Below, piece by piece: positions 33,814 to 42,470 of a stretch of 64,000 bases of DNA. Where the stretch lies: the NCBI GenBank assembly GCA_012514145.1, contig JAAZAV010000023.1, positions 42,513-106,512 on the forward strand. Direction: 5' to 3'. Below the pieces are notes generated by a model that ran no database searches, was not told the origin of the DNA, and worked only from the letters and a program-made list of their open reading frames with translations. The position numbers and the translations under genes were made by a program. Every line of letters begins with the position of its first letter. The stretch's first letter is position 1. This DNA is from Clostridiales bacterium. GTDB taxonomy: Bacteria > Bacillota > Clostridia > Oscillospirales > CAG-272.

Positions 33814-33842
33814 TTGACAAACGAAGACAAATGGTGTAGTAT
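33814..33842 (+). promoter_or_regulatory. Promoter of surface protein at 33879
   Basis: TTGACA (33814-33819), 17-base spacer, TAGTAT (33837-33842), 37 bases before the start. Confidence 0.78.
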
Positions 33843-33878
33843 TAATATACAATAATATTTAGAAAAAGGAGATTTACC

Positions 33879-34811
33879 ATGAAGCGCATTCTTACTCTCG
33901 CAGTCTGCCTGCTGATGATCGCCGCTCTCTTCGTGCCGGTATCCGCAGCTGAGGCAAAGATCGTCTACTCGCAGGATTTCAGCTCGGTCAAGAGCTTTGA
34001 CGAACTCGGCTGGACCAAGAACGAGGTCTTCACTCCCAACACCGCCACCTATACCATAGCCGACGGCAAGCTGATCGTTGACAATATCAACGACGCGGCC
34101 AAGGACTCCTATGTTATCATGGTCCCCGCCTCCACCATGGCGTCGGTCATCAAGGACGACTACACCGTTCAGTATGACATCACGCTGCTGGACGCCAGCG
34201 CCTCCGACCGTTATCTCTGCGTACTGGTGAACTATGACCGTGAGCTTGGCAACAGCTATACCTCCTGCCACATCCGTATGCGCGGCACCGGCAACTGGGA
34301 GACCCGTACCACCGGTTCCTGGACCACCATTGACGGCAGCGGCGAGGTTGGCGGTTTCCCGATCGCAAACTCCGATAACACCATCGGCATGAGAGTGTTC
34401 GGCGACACCTCCTACGACTCCGCGGCATACGCCCTCCAGAACAAGAAGATGACAGTCCGCCAGGAGTTCTACAAGGACGGCAGCTCCAAGATTTACATCA
34501 ACGACGTACTGATTACCGGTACCGATAAGGCCTCCATCCCCCAGTTCCAGCTGAACACCAACTTCTCCGAAATAGCCCTTAAGGCCGGCGGCAAGATCAA
34601 GGCTGAGTTCGATAACTTCACCGTAGCCACCGGTATCGGCATCCCGAAGCCGGTGGTCACCACCGCCAAGGCTGCCGCCGCTGCAGCAGACGGCGCAGCT
34701 GCCGCCGCCAAGCCCGCGGCTGCCGCTCAGACCTTTGACGCAGCAATCATTGCTCTCATCCCCGCCGCTCTCTCTGCCGCCGCTCTTGTAGTTATCCGCA
34801 AGAGAAAGTAA
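33879..34811 (+). CDS. Secreted LamG/DUF1080-like protein with AQTFD-type anchor
   Basis: This 310-residue protein has a signal peptide ending PVSAAE near residue 23, then a concanavalin-like beta sandwich (YSQDFSSVKSFDELGW, ADGKLIVDN, FYKDGSSKIYINDVLI, EFDNFTVA), as in glycan-binding LamG or 3-keto-disaccharide hydrolase domains. After an Ala-rich linker come AQTFD, a hydrophobic stretch and RKRK. It is probably surface-displayed and carbohydrate-binding. AAAAAGGAG precedes the ATG. No catalytic residues can be assigned. It shares its last 30 residues almost exactly with the protein at 35050. Confidence 0.8.
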   Translation: MKRILTLAVCLLMIAALFVPVSAAEAKIVYSQDFSSVKSFDELGWTKNEVFTPNTATYTIADGKLIVDNINDAAKDSYVIMVPASTMASVIKDDYTVQYDITLLDASASDRYLCVLVNYDRELGNSYTSCHIRMRGTGNWETRTTGSWTTIDGSGEVGGFPIANSDNTIGMRVFGDTSYDSAAYALQNKKMTVRQEFYKDGSSKIYINDVLITGTDKASIPQFQLNTNFSEIALKAGGKIKAEFDNFTVATGIGIPKPVVTTAKAAAAAADGAAAAAKPAAAAQTFDAAIIALIPAALSAAALVVIRKRK

Positions 34812-34845
34812 GATTCAAAACGATAAACACGCTCAGACCAATACA

Positions 34846-34874
34846 AATGCCGCCCGGCTCGAACGGGCGGCATT
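34846..34874 (+). terminator. Perfect 11-bp hairpin after surface protein gene
   Basis: AATGCCGCCCG (34846-34856) pairs exactly with 34864-34874; loop GCTCGAA. Confidence 0.75.
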
Positions 34875-34955
34875 GTTCACCTGTAATACGATATTGAGCC
34901 GGGTATTCCGTTCGCCGGCTCACTCGGAACACATCAAAAATAATAAAATATGCGG

Positions 34956-34985
34956 TTGACAGGTTACAGAATATTATTGTAAAAT
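34956..34985 (+). promoter_or_regulatory. Promoter of surface protein at 35050
   Basis: TTGACA (34956-34961), 18-base spacer, TAAAAT (34980-34985). Confidence 0.72.
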
Positions 34986-35049
34986 ATACATGACCGGCAG
35001 CGATATGGGCTATGGTCTGCCGGCAAATTTATAACACGGGGGTATTACC

Positions 35050-35853
35050 ATGAAAAAGCTTGCATTCATTCTCGCTCTGCTCACCGCTGCAGCGATCTTC
35101 GCCGCGATCCCGGTGTCCGCCGCCCCGACCGATGTGCTCAAGGGCACGCCGGTGCTGGACGGCAAGATCGACGACATCTACAAACTGTCCGCCACCTACA
35201 CCATCGATACCACCGCTAAGGTCTACAATTCGGGAGCCGAGTATACCGATTGCCCCGAGCTGAAGGCCACCACCTACATGCTCTACGACGACAAGAATGT
35301 TTACATCGCCTGCGAGGTCACCGACGCCACCATTCTTTCTGCGGGTGCTGACAAGGTAAAGGCGGGTTATGTATGGCAGAACGACGTAACCGAGTTCTGG
35401 ATCTCGCTTGACAAGGGCACCACCTGGGGTCAGTTCAACATGGACGCCTTCGGTCACGGCATCGGTGTCGGTGTGCCTGCCGCCCCCTTCGCCGACGCGG
35501 CGGGCTGCAAAGGCGCTGCCACCAAGGGCACCGGCAGCTACATAACCGAGGTTTCCTTCCCCCACGGCGGTCTTAAGGCGGGCGCTGAGTTCTGTCAGCA
35601 GACACAGGTCAACAATATTCTTGTTGCCGACGCCTCCAAGATAGTCTGCATCGGCGCACAGAAGGTTGCCGACCGGGTGTTCAAGCTCTCGGCTACCGAA
35701 GCTTTCATTCCGAAGCCCGAGACGACGACAGCAGCCGCTGCAGCCGACGCCGCTCCCGCGAAGGCGGCTCAGACCTTTGACTCGGCAATCATCGCTCTAA
35801 TCCCCGCGGCGCTCTCTGCCGCCGCTCTCGTGGTCATCCGCAAGAGAAAGTAA
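35050..35853 (+). CDS. Secreted CBM9-like protein with AQTFD-type anchor
   Basis: This 267-residue protein has a signal peptide ending PVSAAP near residue 22 and a CBM9/DOMON-like sandwich: LDGKIDDIYKLSA, MLYDDKNVYIACEVTD, WQNDVTEFWISLD. CBM9 domains bind the reducing ends of sugars. The C-terminus is AQTFD, then the same hydrophobic segment and RKRK tail as the protein at 33879. No enzyme domain is present, so it is a binding or display protein. Strong promoter and terminator make it a single-gene unit. Confidence 0.8.
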   Translation: MKKLAFILALLTAAAIFAAIPVSAAPTDVLKGTPVLDGKIDDIYKLSATYTIDTTAKVYNSGAEYTDCPELKATTYMLYDDKNVYIACEVTDATILSAGADKVKAGYVWQNDVTEFWISLDKGTTWGQFNMDAFGHGIGVGVPAAPFADAAGCKGAATKGTGSYITEVSFPHGGLKAGAEFCQQTQVNNILVADASKIVCIGAQKVADRVFKLSATEAFIPKPETTTAAAAADAAPAKAAQTFDSAIIALIPAALSAAALVVIRKRK

Positions 35854-35886
35854 GCGCAGGAAGCGTTGACACCATAATGAAAATAC

Positions 35887-35914
35887 CCGCCGCCGGATAT
35901 ATATCCGGCGGCGG
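35887..35914. terminator. Perfect 28-bp palindrome, bidirectional terminator
   Basis: Positions 35887-35914 form an uninterrupted palindrome centred in ATATATAT, followed by TGTTTTGTC on the plus strand. It lies between convergent genes. Confidence 0.85.
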
Positions 35915-35959
35915 TGTTTTGTCTTTATATGGTTACGAATACAAACCCGTTCGCGCTTC

Positions 35960-37471
35960 TCAGAACACCGGTACGGAGTTTGCCAAGATACCCTCGATCA
36001 TTTCCTCGAGTTTAGCCTGGGAGGCGGCGATGTTGGAGTTGTACTTTGACATGAAATCGTTGGACTTGGCGCCTACGCAGTCGGTGAAGCAGTTCAGCAG
36101 TGAGCCGATTGAGCTGTTGTAGGCGACAGGGAAGCAGGAGCCGATGGAGTCGTGAACCAGGTCGATCATCTGGGCGGCGACTTCATCGTGGGTATACTTT
36201 ATCTTGAGAGCGACCTCATAATACTGGGGCATGAGAATTGTGGAGGTCTCGCGGTTCAGCACCTCGATACAGGTGGTGGCGAAGTCAAGATCTGGGCATG
36301 TTATCGGAATGGCGCCCATCTCGGTGGTGTCGTGGATTGAGGTATAATACGGATTGCTGTCGAGGAGCTTGGGATATGGGATGATGGCGACGTCGAACTC
36401 GAAGTCACGCATCCTTGAAAGGTCGTCGAGGCGGTTGTAGCCGACAATCAGCGAGAGACCGGCGCCGAAGTGCATGCGCAGACCGGTGCTGGGGTCGGAG
36501 TTGTTGGTTACCTGAGAGAGAACCGCTTCGTTGTGGTAGAATTTGTTGATAGACTCAACCAGCTTGACCGAGGTCTCGCTGCCGAAGTCAAGCACCGGCG
36601 GATCCTGGCTCTTATCGATGTAATCTATGCCAGAAGCCACTATGAAGGGCATGATGGAGCCCCAGGTGCCGTGCGCCATGAAGCCGAACTGGTCACCCTC
36701 GTTTGACTGACCGTTGCCGTCCAGGTCGGCATAACAGGCGGTGGTGACCTTTCCGGCGTTGTCGTAGTTCCATTCGCCGTCAAGCACAAGGTTGTTAATA
36801 TAGTTTCCGTCCTTGAAGTAGCTCTCGCACATGTTCTTGTTGTAGAACATGGTGTGGCTTGCCATGAGGCAGTCCATGAAGAAGTCGCCCGCCATTACAT
36901 AAGTGTGACCGTCGATTATGGACAGGTCATCCAGGGTCGAGCTGTACCAGTAGCTCTTGGAGAAATCGAAGTTGGGCGCGTTGGCTATGTTCCAGAGTAT
37001 GTTTTCGTCCTGAAGGGGAATCAGTGCGAACACGTCGTTGATTATGCAGTCATACAGGTCATCGCCCGACATTACCAGGGTGCGCAGATTGGTCTGGGCG
37101 TTGCTGTAGGTATAGTCGGCTTCGGTGATTGCCAGCTCTATGTTGAGCATTTCCTCGACGGTAAGGTTGCGCTTGTAAACGGCGTCGTTAACCACCTCGC
37201 CGTTCTCCTCTCCCGAACCGGCGATCATTTCGTTGGCGCTGGTGGAGTCGGATTTGTCTGATGACGAGAATATGCGGAATTTCTTGCCGTCGAAGTTAAC
37301 CCCCACAAAACGGGTGTCCTTCTCTTCACCGGCTTCCTCTTCGGCTGCGGCGGTGGTGACGGTTTGCTGCTTTCCTTTGTCCGGGTCGGAACCGCCGCAG
37401 GAAACAATCAGCGGCAGGAACATCAGCAGACAGAGCAGTACGGCAATCAGTCTTGGCATGTCGATTTTCAT
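35960..37471 (-). CDS. Solute-binding lipoprotein, tandem copy 1
   Basis: This 503-residue lipoprotein has lipobox IVSC near residue 25 and a Thr/Glu-rich linker. It is very similar to the next gene upstream: VGVNF, GSGEENGEVVNDAVYKRN, the loop DLDGNGQSNEGDQFGF, and AIIPYPKLLDSNPYYTSIHDT. It is probably a sugar-binding protein on the outer face of the membrane. AAAGAGG precedes the ATG. No permease or ATPase is adjacent. The pair most likely arose by tandem duplication followed by divergence. Confidence 0.87.
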   Translation of the reverse strand: MKIDMPRLIAVLLCLLMFLPLIVSCGGSDPDKGKQQTVTTAAAEEEAGEEKDTRFVGVNFDGKKFRIFSSSDKSDSTSANEMIAGSGEENGEVVNDAVYKRNLTVEEMLNIELAITEADYTYSNAQTNLRTLVMSGDDLYDCIINDVFALIPLQDENILWNIANAPNFDFSKSYWYSSTLDDLSIIDGHTYVMAGDFFMDCLMASHTMFYNKNMCESYFKDGNYINNLVLDGEWNYDNAGKVTTACYADLDGNGQSNEGDQFGFMAHGTWGSIMPFIVASGIDYIDKSQDPPVLDFGSETSVKLVESINKFYHNEAVLSQVTNNSDPSTGLRMHFGAGLSLIVGYNRLDDLSRMRDFEFDVAIIPYPKLLDSNPYYTSIHDTTEMGAIPITCPDLDFATTCIEVLNRETSTILMPQYYEVALKIKYTHDEVAAQMIDLVHDSIGSCFPVAYNSSIGSLLNCFTDCVGAKSNDFMSKYNSNIAASQAKLEEMIEGILANSVPVF

Positions 37472-37597
37472 TATTAAATACCTCTTTGTCTTATTTCTGA
37501 AATGGACAGGCTGCGGCTCATATTACAACACAGGATAAACAGGTTTGCGCGATTTTCAAAATAACGCAGACTGTGTATAATATGAATGGGAATTCTG

Positions 37598-39121
37598 TCA
37601 GAATACCGGATCGGTGGTGGCTTCAATACCCTCTATCATCTTGAGCAGATTCGCCTCGGCGCCGGCGATCTTGCCGGCGTATGTAGACATGAAGTCGGTG
37701 CTCTTCGCCGCCACAGTGTCAGTGAAGGAGGTGAGCATGACCGAGTTGAGCGACATGTCATAGGCGAGCGGGAAGGCGGAGCTGATGGTGTCGTGCACAA
37801 GGTCGATCATCTGAGCCGCAATCTGATCGTGGGTATACTTTATTTTCAGCGCCACCTCGTAATATTCGGGCATGACCATGACAGAGGTTTCCCGGTTCAG
37901 CACCTCGATGCAGGTGGACGCGAACTCGAGATCCATACAGGTAACCGGAATCACGCCCATTTCGGTGGTATCGTGAATGGAGGTATGATAGGCGTCCGAC
38001 TCATACAGCTTCGGATAGGGTATAATGGCGGCGTCAAACTCGAAATTGCGCATCTTCGACAGGTCGTTAAGCCTCTGGTAGCAGCAGATAAGCGCGTTCT
38101 CTTCGCCGAACATGTTGCGCAGACCTAAGTTGAAGTCGGCGCTGTCGGTGATGGTTGTCAGCACGGCAGGATCCCAGTAGAGGGCGTTGAGCGCGTTCAC
38201 ATAGTCTATGGAGCGCTCGTTGTCAAAGCAGAATGCGGGGGGATCCTGGGTCTTGTCGATGAAGGTCACGCCGCTGGAGCCGACAAAGGGAATAAGCGTT
38301 CCCCAGGTGCCGTGGCCGATCATGCCGAACTGGTCTCCCTCGTTGGGTTTGCCGTCGCCGTTGAGGTCGGAGTAGCACTGACTGACTATTTCGGTGGCTT
38401 TCTCATATGTCCATGCGTCGTCAAGTACAATGTTGTTTATGTAGTTGGCGTCCTTGAAGTAGCCTTCGCACATGTTCTTGTTGTAGAACAGGGCGTGACA
38501 GGAACGGATGACGTCCATGAAGTAGTCGCCCGCCATGACGAAGGTCTTGCCGGGCAGCAGCGACATGTCCTCCATGGAATCCCAGTACCAGTAGGGTTTT
38601 GAATAGTCGAAGTTATCGAAATTCGCCACGTTCCAGACAATGTTCTCGTCGGTCAGAGCGATGACCGAGCGCACATCGTTGATAATCAGGTCAAAAAGGT
38701 CGTCGCCCGCCATGACTATTTTGCGGATTTCGCCTTCCGCCGTGCTGTAAGTATACTCGGATTCGGTGAACTTCAGTTTTACATTTAGCAGTTCCTCAAC
38801 GGTGAGGTTGCGCTTGAACACCGCGTCGTTTACCACCTCGCCGTTCTCCTCGCCCGACCCGGCGATGAATTCGTTGGCGTTTGTGGCGTCGTAGGCGTCA
38901 ACCGAGGTTTGAACCCTGAATTCCTTGCCGTTAAAATTCACACCGACAAATCGGGTGTCCACATATTCGCCGGCATCCGTCTCGCTCGTGTCACCCGAAG
39001 CGGATGTGACGGGCGTTATATTGTCATCATCGGATGCCGCGCCTCCGCACCCGGCGACGGCGGGAATAAGCATCAGCAATATAAGCAGCAATGTTGATAT
39101 GCGCAAGGATGTCGAAGTCAT
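37598..39121 (-). CDS. Solute-binding lipoprotein, tandem copy 2
   Basis: This protein of about 507 residues has lipobox VAGC near residue 24. The ATG at 39121 was chosen because GGGGG lies seven bases upstream; a longer frame to 39154 lacks this. It shares VGVNFNGKEF, GSGEENGEVVNDAVFKRN, the loop DLNGDGKPNEGDQFGM, AIIPYPKLYESDAYHTSIHDT and AAQMIDLVHDTI with its neighbour. Function is inferred as external sugar binding. It has its own promoter (39180-39208), and no terminator is obvious before the downstream copy. Confidence 0.87.
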   Translation of the reverse strand: MTSTSLRISTLLLILLMLIPAVAGCGGAASDDDNITPVTSASGDTSETDAGEYVDTRFVGVNFNGKEFRVQTSVDAYDATNANEFIAGSGEENGEVVNDAVFKRNLTVEELLNVKLKFTESEYTYSTAEGEIRKIVMAGDDLFDLIINDVRSVIALTDENIVWNVANFDNFDYSKPYWYWDSMEDMSLLPGKTFVMAGDYFMDVIRSCHALFYNKNMCEGYFKDANYINNIVLDDAWTYEKATEIVSQCYSDLNGDGKPNEGDQFGMIGHGTWGTLIPFVGSSGVTFIDKTQDPPAFCFDNERSIDYVNALNALYWDPAVLTTITDSADFNLGLRNMFGEENALICCYQRLNDLSKMRNFEFDAAIIPYPKLYESDAYHTSIHDTTEMGVIPVTCMDLEFASTCIEVLNRETSVMVMPEYYEVALKIKYTHDQIAAQMIDLVHDTISSAFPLAYDMSLNSVMLTSFTDTVAAKSTDFMSTYAGKIAGAEANLLKMIEGIEATTDPVF

Positions 39122-39179
39122 AGCTTCACCCCCGTGGTTAATATTATACGGCATATATGTTAACTAACCGTATACAGTT

Positions 39180-39208
39180 ATTATACGCTATGTTGCCCGT
39201 TTTGTAAA
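39180..39208 (-). promoter_or_regulatory. Promoter of the tandem lipoprotein genes
   Basis: On the minus strand TTTACA (39203-39208), a 17-base spacer and TATAAT (39180-39185). A second TATAAT-like box lies closer to the gene at about 39143. Confidence 0.6.
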
Positions 39209-39323
39209 TGAGAATAATTGTCGGAAAAAGTATGTGAAAATAGTGCAATATCCCCAAAATATATTAATTAGCTGCAATAATGGAAAATAAGTTTCCCCAT
39301 GTCCGAAAAACCGTGAAAATAAA

Positions 39324-39348
39324 CGCGCCGGCTTTTATGACCGGCGCG
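39324..39348 (-). terminator. Hairpin after the propeller-enzyme gene at 39385
   Basis: CGCGCCGG (39324-39331) pairs exactly with CCGGCGCG (39341-39348). On the minus strand it is followed by TTTATTTTC. The rest of 39122-39384 is AT-rich with no gene. Confidence 0.65.
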
Positions 39349-39384
39349 CGGATATCGCGTATATAATATGTATAATTATCCGGT

Positions 39385-40458
39385 TTATTCCCAAACCGGA
39401 TGTGAAGCGGCAAGGGTGAGATAACGGTACTCCCTGCCGTAAAGCGCCTTCTCCTCGGGGGTGCGGGTGGGACGCACGGCGCAGAAGATATGGTAAAGCA
39501 CCCCGTTGTGGTACAGTATGCAGGGCTTGTGGGCGTGGGTCTCGTCGGGGGAACCTTCCCCTCCCGGGAAGATGAGCGGCTCGGGGTACTTCTCCCAGCT
39601 TATGCCGTCCTCCGACAGGGCGATGCCGTTGCCGGCGTGTCTGCCGTCAAAACCCATGTAATACATGACCCATATGCCCCGCCGGCTGTCGTAGAGCACA
39701 TGCTGACCGCAGGAGAATGCCGAGTCCCAGCCGCTTTCCGAGACTCTGAGCACCGGACTTCGGGGGTCGCGCTCCCAGTTCACAAGGTCGTCAGACCAGG
39801 CTATTCCCACCTGTTCGTTCCAGGGCCAGGAAGCGGAGTTCTTGCCGTTGTAGTACATTATCCAGCGATGCGGCGAATCGGGATAATACTTCTCCCGGTC
39901 GATGACCCAGCAGGAGTAAAGCCCGGCGCCGTCCCAGTCTCCCTCCGCGCCCTTGCTGAACAGGGGCACGGCGCAGCATTCCCAGCTGTCAAGCGCTCCA
40001 TGTGATATAGCAATTGTATTTGCCGCCGCGCCCGCCTCATAGCCGATGCCCGGGTAGGCGTGATACCATATTGCGAAGTTTCCGCCCGGATCCCCCGGAA
40101 TAGCTGAAACCGCCGGTATCCGGTACAGTTCCCGTTCTCCCCACATGTCAACGTCCGCCATGACGCAGGATACAGCCCGTCCGCCCGCCTCCCAGCCGGA
40201 TTCCGGGTTTTTGCCGAGTATGACGCCAAGCTTCTCCCAGTGGAGCATATCGTCGGACACAGCCAGCGCCGTTTCATAGCCGCTGCCGTCGTAACCGATA
40301 TACATCATGTAGATTCTGCCGCCGTGCCGGAATATCCTGGCGTTGTCCACCGCCACCCGATCGAAACAGCCCGGCTCTCCCGAGGGCGCAATTATGGGCT
40401 TGCTGTATTTATAGGGTGTCAGGTATGGAATTATGTCGTATTTGTCGAATATGCTCAT
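39385..40458 (-). CDS. Beta-propeller glycosidase/phosphorylase-like protein (GH43/GH130 type)
   Basis: About 357 residues from ATG 40458 (GGAGAA upstream). It shows repeated blade patterns: RIYMMYIGYDGSGYETALAVSDD, WIMYYNGKN, IWVMYYMGFDGRHAGNGIALSEDG, ILYHNGVLYHIF. The N-terminal FDRVAVDNARI fits the D-N-A region seen in GH130/GH43-like enzymes. No signal peptide, so it should act on imported oligosaccharides. Which glycan is unknown. It is a different subfamily from the propeller at 13189 and the sialidase-like protein at 46796. Segments given are short excerpts of the repeats. Confidence 0.7.
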   Translation of the reverse strand: MSIFDKYDIIPYLTPYKYSKPIIAPSGEPGCFDRVAVDNARIFRHGGRIYMMYIGYDGSGYETALAVSDDMLHWEKLGVILGKNPESGWEAGGRAVSCVMADVDMWGERELYRIPAVSAIPGDPGGNFAIWYHAYPGIGYEAGAAANTIAISHGALDSWECCAVPLFSKGAEGDWDGAGLYSCWVIDREKYYPDSPHRWIMYYNGKNSASWPWNEQVGIAWSDDLVNWERDPRSPVLRVSESGWDSAFSCGQHVLYDSRRGIWVMYYMGFDGRHAGNGIALSEDGISWEKYPEPLIFPGGEGSPDETHAHKPCILYHNGVLYHIFCAVRPTRTPEEKALYGREYRYLTLAASHPVWE

Positions 40459-40657
40459 GTTGTTGTTCTCCGTGTGTTTATCGGTCTGTGCCGCGACGCC
40501 GCGATGCAACCAGTCAGGGTTCCGGCGGGTTCTGCATTGATTTTAGCTTATACAGACTTTCAAGTCAACCCCCTTTCGCCGTTTTGCATATGCGCGGTGT
40601 TATATGCGAGAGGTTTTTGTAATAATCGCAGAAAATGCGAAAGTTCACAATTACCTG

Positions 40658-40686
40658 TTGAATTGTGTACCAAATAGGTATACAAT
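40658..40686 (+). promoter_or_regulatory. Promoter of iscS-iscU-mnmA with TACC-N5-GGTA operator-like site
   Basis: TTGAAT (40658-40663), 17-base spacer, TACAAT (40681-40686). Inside the spacer, TACC (40668-40671), AAATA and GGTA (40677-40680) form an inverted repeat placed to block RNA polymerase. Its architecture recalls Rrf2/IscR-type sites; no such regulator gene is in the window. The 40459-40814 gap otherwise holds only this promoter and the leader hairpin. Confidence 0.6.
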
Positions 40687-40702
40687 GAACGCATTCCGAT
40701 AA

Positions 40703-40760
40703 AAACCGCTTCCGCTGATAGAATTATAAACAGAAACTCCGGAGCTGCCGGAAGCGGTTT
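40703..40760 (+). ncRNA. Structured 5' leader of iscS
   Basis: AAACCGCTTCC (40703-40713) pairs exactly with 40750-40760, enclosing CTCCGGAG near 40738. A second palindrome, CGGCGTACGCCG, follows near 40782, just before the ribosome site TTGGAG. No long T tract follows the first stem. It may be an attenuator, an RNA-stability hairpin or a regulator site. It matches no riboswitch I know. Confidence 0.4.
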
Positions 40761-40814
40761 AATATTAAATTATCTTAATCGCGGCGTACGCCGTTTATAT
40801 ATTTGGAGTAGCAA

Positions 40815-41981
40815 ATGGATAACAATAAGCGTTATGTATACGCTGACAACGCTGCCACCACAAAAACAGATCCCGAAGTATTTGAGGCAATGGTGCCCTG
40901 GCTCACCGAAGCATACGGCAACCCCTCCAGCCAGCACACCATAGGACGGGAGGCCGCCGCCGCCGTTGCCGATGCGAGAGAGCGTATCGCCGGCATCCTG
41001 GGCTGCAAGCCAAGAGAGATATACTTCACCGCCTCCGGCTCCGAGTCGGACAACTGGGCGATAAAAGGCGCGGCTCACGCCAATGTCAAGAAGGGAAAAC
41101 ATATAATCTCCACCGAATTCGAGCATCATGCCGTGCTCCATGCTCTTGAATCGCTGGAGCGGGAGGGATTTGAGGTCACATATCTCTCCCCCGACCGGGA
41201 CGGTCAGATCTCACCCGCCGACCTTGAGGCCGCCATACGGGAGGACACAATACTTGTTGCCATAATGTTCGCCAACAACGAGATAGGCTCGGTCCTGCCT
41301 GTAAAAGAACTCGCCGAGGTCGCCCATGCCCGTAAAATAACCTTCTTCACCGACGCGGTGCAGGCTGTCGGCAACATTCCGGTGAACGTCGCCGAACTGG
41401 GCGTTGATATGTTGGCCTTCTCGGGTCACAAGATACACGCCCCCAAGGGCATCGGCGTGCTATATTGCAAGACCGCCACCCGCTGTTTCAACCTTATCGA
41501 CGGCGGCGGTCAGGAGAACGGACGCCGCGGCGGCACCGAGAACGTGCCCTATATAGTCGGACTTGCCAGAGCTCTCGAGCTCGCGGTTGAGCGTCTGTCC
41601 GATTCGGCTGCCATTGCCGCAAAGCGCGACCGCCTTGCCGCCGGGATTTCGAAGATCCCCTACACATTCATAAACGGCGGCATGGAGCACCGCCTGCCCG
41701 GTAATCTCAACATGGGGTTTGAGTTTATCGAGGGCGAAAGTCTCCTGCTCTGGCTTGATATGTACGGCATAGCAGCTTCCACCGGTTCGGCATGTTCCTC
41801 CGCTTCGCTGGAGCCTTCACATGTGCTGCTGTCGATAGGCGTGCCGGCGGAAAAGGCTCACGGCTCCCTGCGTCTCACCATCTCTCACGACACCACCGAC
41901 GAGGATATCGACTACATTCTCGAGGTTATCCCCGTAGTGGTCGAAAAGCTCCGCGCCATGTCTCCGCTCTACAAGGGATAA
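40815..41981 (+). CDS. iscS: Cysteine desulfurase
   Basis: This 388-residue PLP enzyme takes sulfur from cysteine as a persulfide for Fe-S clusters and tRNA thiolation. Motifs: YADNAATT at the start, EFEHHAVL, the PLP lysine in SGHKIHAPKG (about Lys206), RRGGTENV, and the persulfide Cys327 in STGSACSSAS, on the long flexible loop of group I enzymes. GGAG lies eight bases before the ATG. It leads an operon with iscU and mnmA. Length is normal. Confidence 0.96.
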   Translation: MDNNKRYVYADNAATTKTDPEVFEAMVPWLTEAYGNPSSQHTIGREAAAAVADARERIAGILGCKPREIYFTASGSESDNWAIKGAAHANVKKGKHIISTEFEHHAVLHALESLEREGFEVTYLSPDRDGQISPADLEAAIREDTILVAIMFANNEIGSVLPVKELAEVAHARKITFFTDAVQAVGNIPVNVAELGVDMLAFSGHKIHAPKGIGVLYCKTATRCFNLIDGGGQENGRRGGTENVPYIVGLARALELAVERLSDSAAIAAKRDRLAAGISKIPYTFINGGMEHRLPGNLNMGFEFIEGESLLLWLDMYGIAASTGSACSSASLEPSHVLLSIGVPAEKAHGSLRLTISHDTTDEDIDYILEVIPVVVEKLRAMSPLYKG

Positions 41982-42040
41982 GACAGACTGATATTGATTA
42001 CACGAAAACCGCTTAACACAACCGAAAAGGGGTATATAAA

Positions 42041-42469
42041 ATGCTTTACAGCGAAAAGGTAATGGATCACTTCACCAACCCGCGCAATGTGGGCGAAATT
42101 GAGAACGCCGACGGTGTGGGCGAGGTGGGCAACGCCAGATGCGGCGATATAATGAAGGTCTTCTTAAAGATAGAAAACGGAATAATCACCGACGCCAAGT
42201 TCAAGACCTTCGGCTGCGGCGCCGCCATCGCCACTTCATCGATGGCGACCGAGATGATAAAGGGCAAGACTGTTGAAGAGGCTCTCGGACTGACAAATAA
42301 AGCCGTCGTCGAGGCGCTTGACGGTCTGCCTCCCGTCAAGCTCCACTGCTCGGTTCTCGCCGAGGAGGCGGTAAAGACCGCTCTCGCCGACTACTACGAC
42401 CGCAACGGCATTGAGCACAATATCGATGTCAACTGCGACGGCTGCTGCGAGAGCTGCGCCCGGCACTGA
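42041..42469 (+). CDS. iscU: Fe-S cluster scaffold protein (IscU/NifU N-terminal type)
   Basis: This 142-residue scaffold has the three ligand cysteines Cys34 (ARCGD), Cys59 (FGCGAA) and Cys103 (KLHCSV) and the adjacent Asp36 typical of the family. It receives sulfur from IscS and passes clusters to apoproteins. The C-terminus adds a Cys-rich tail (NCDGCCESC), which is extra compared with E. coli IscU but common in clostridial NifU-like proteins. AAAGGGG lies eight bases before the ATG. It is 59 bases after iscS. Confidence 0.95.
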   Translation: MLYSEKVMDHFTNPRNVGEIENADGVGEVGNARCGDIMKVFLKIENGIITDAKFKTFGCGAAIATSSMATEMIKGKTVEEALGLTNKAVVEALDGLPPVKLHCSVLAEEAVKTALADYYDRNGIEHNIDVNCDGCCESCARH

Positions 42470-42470
42470 T

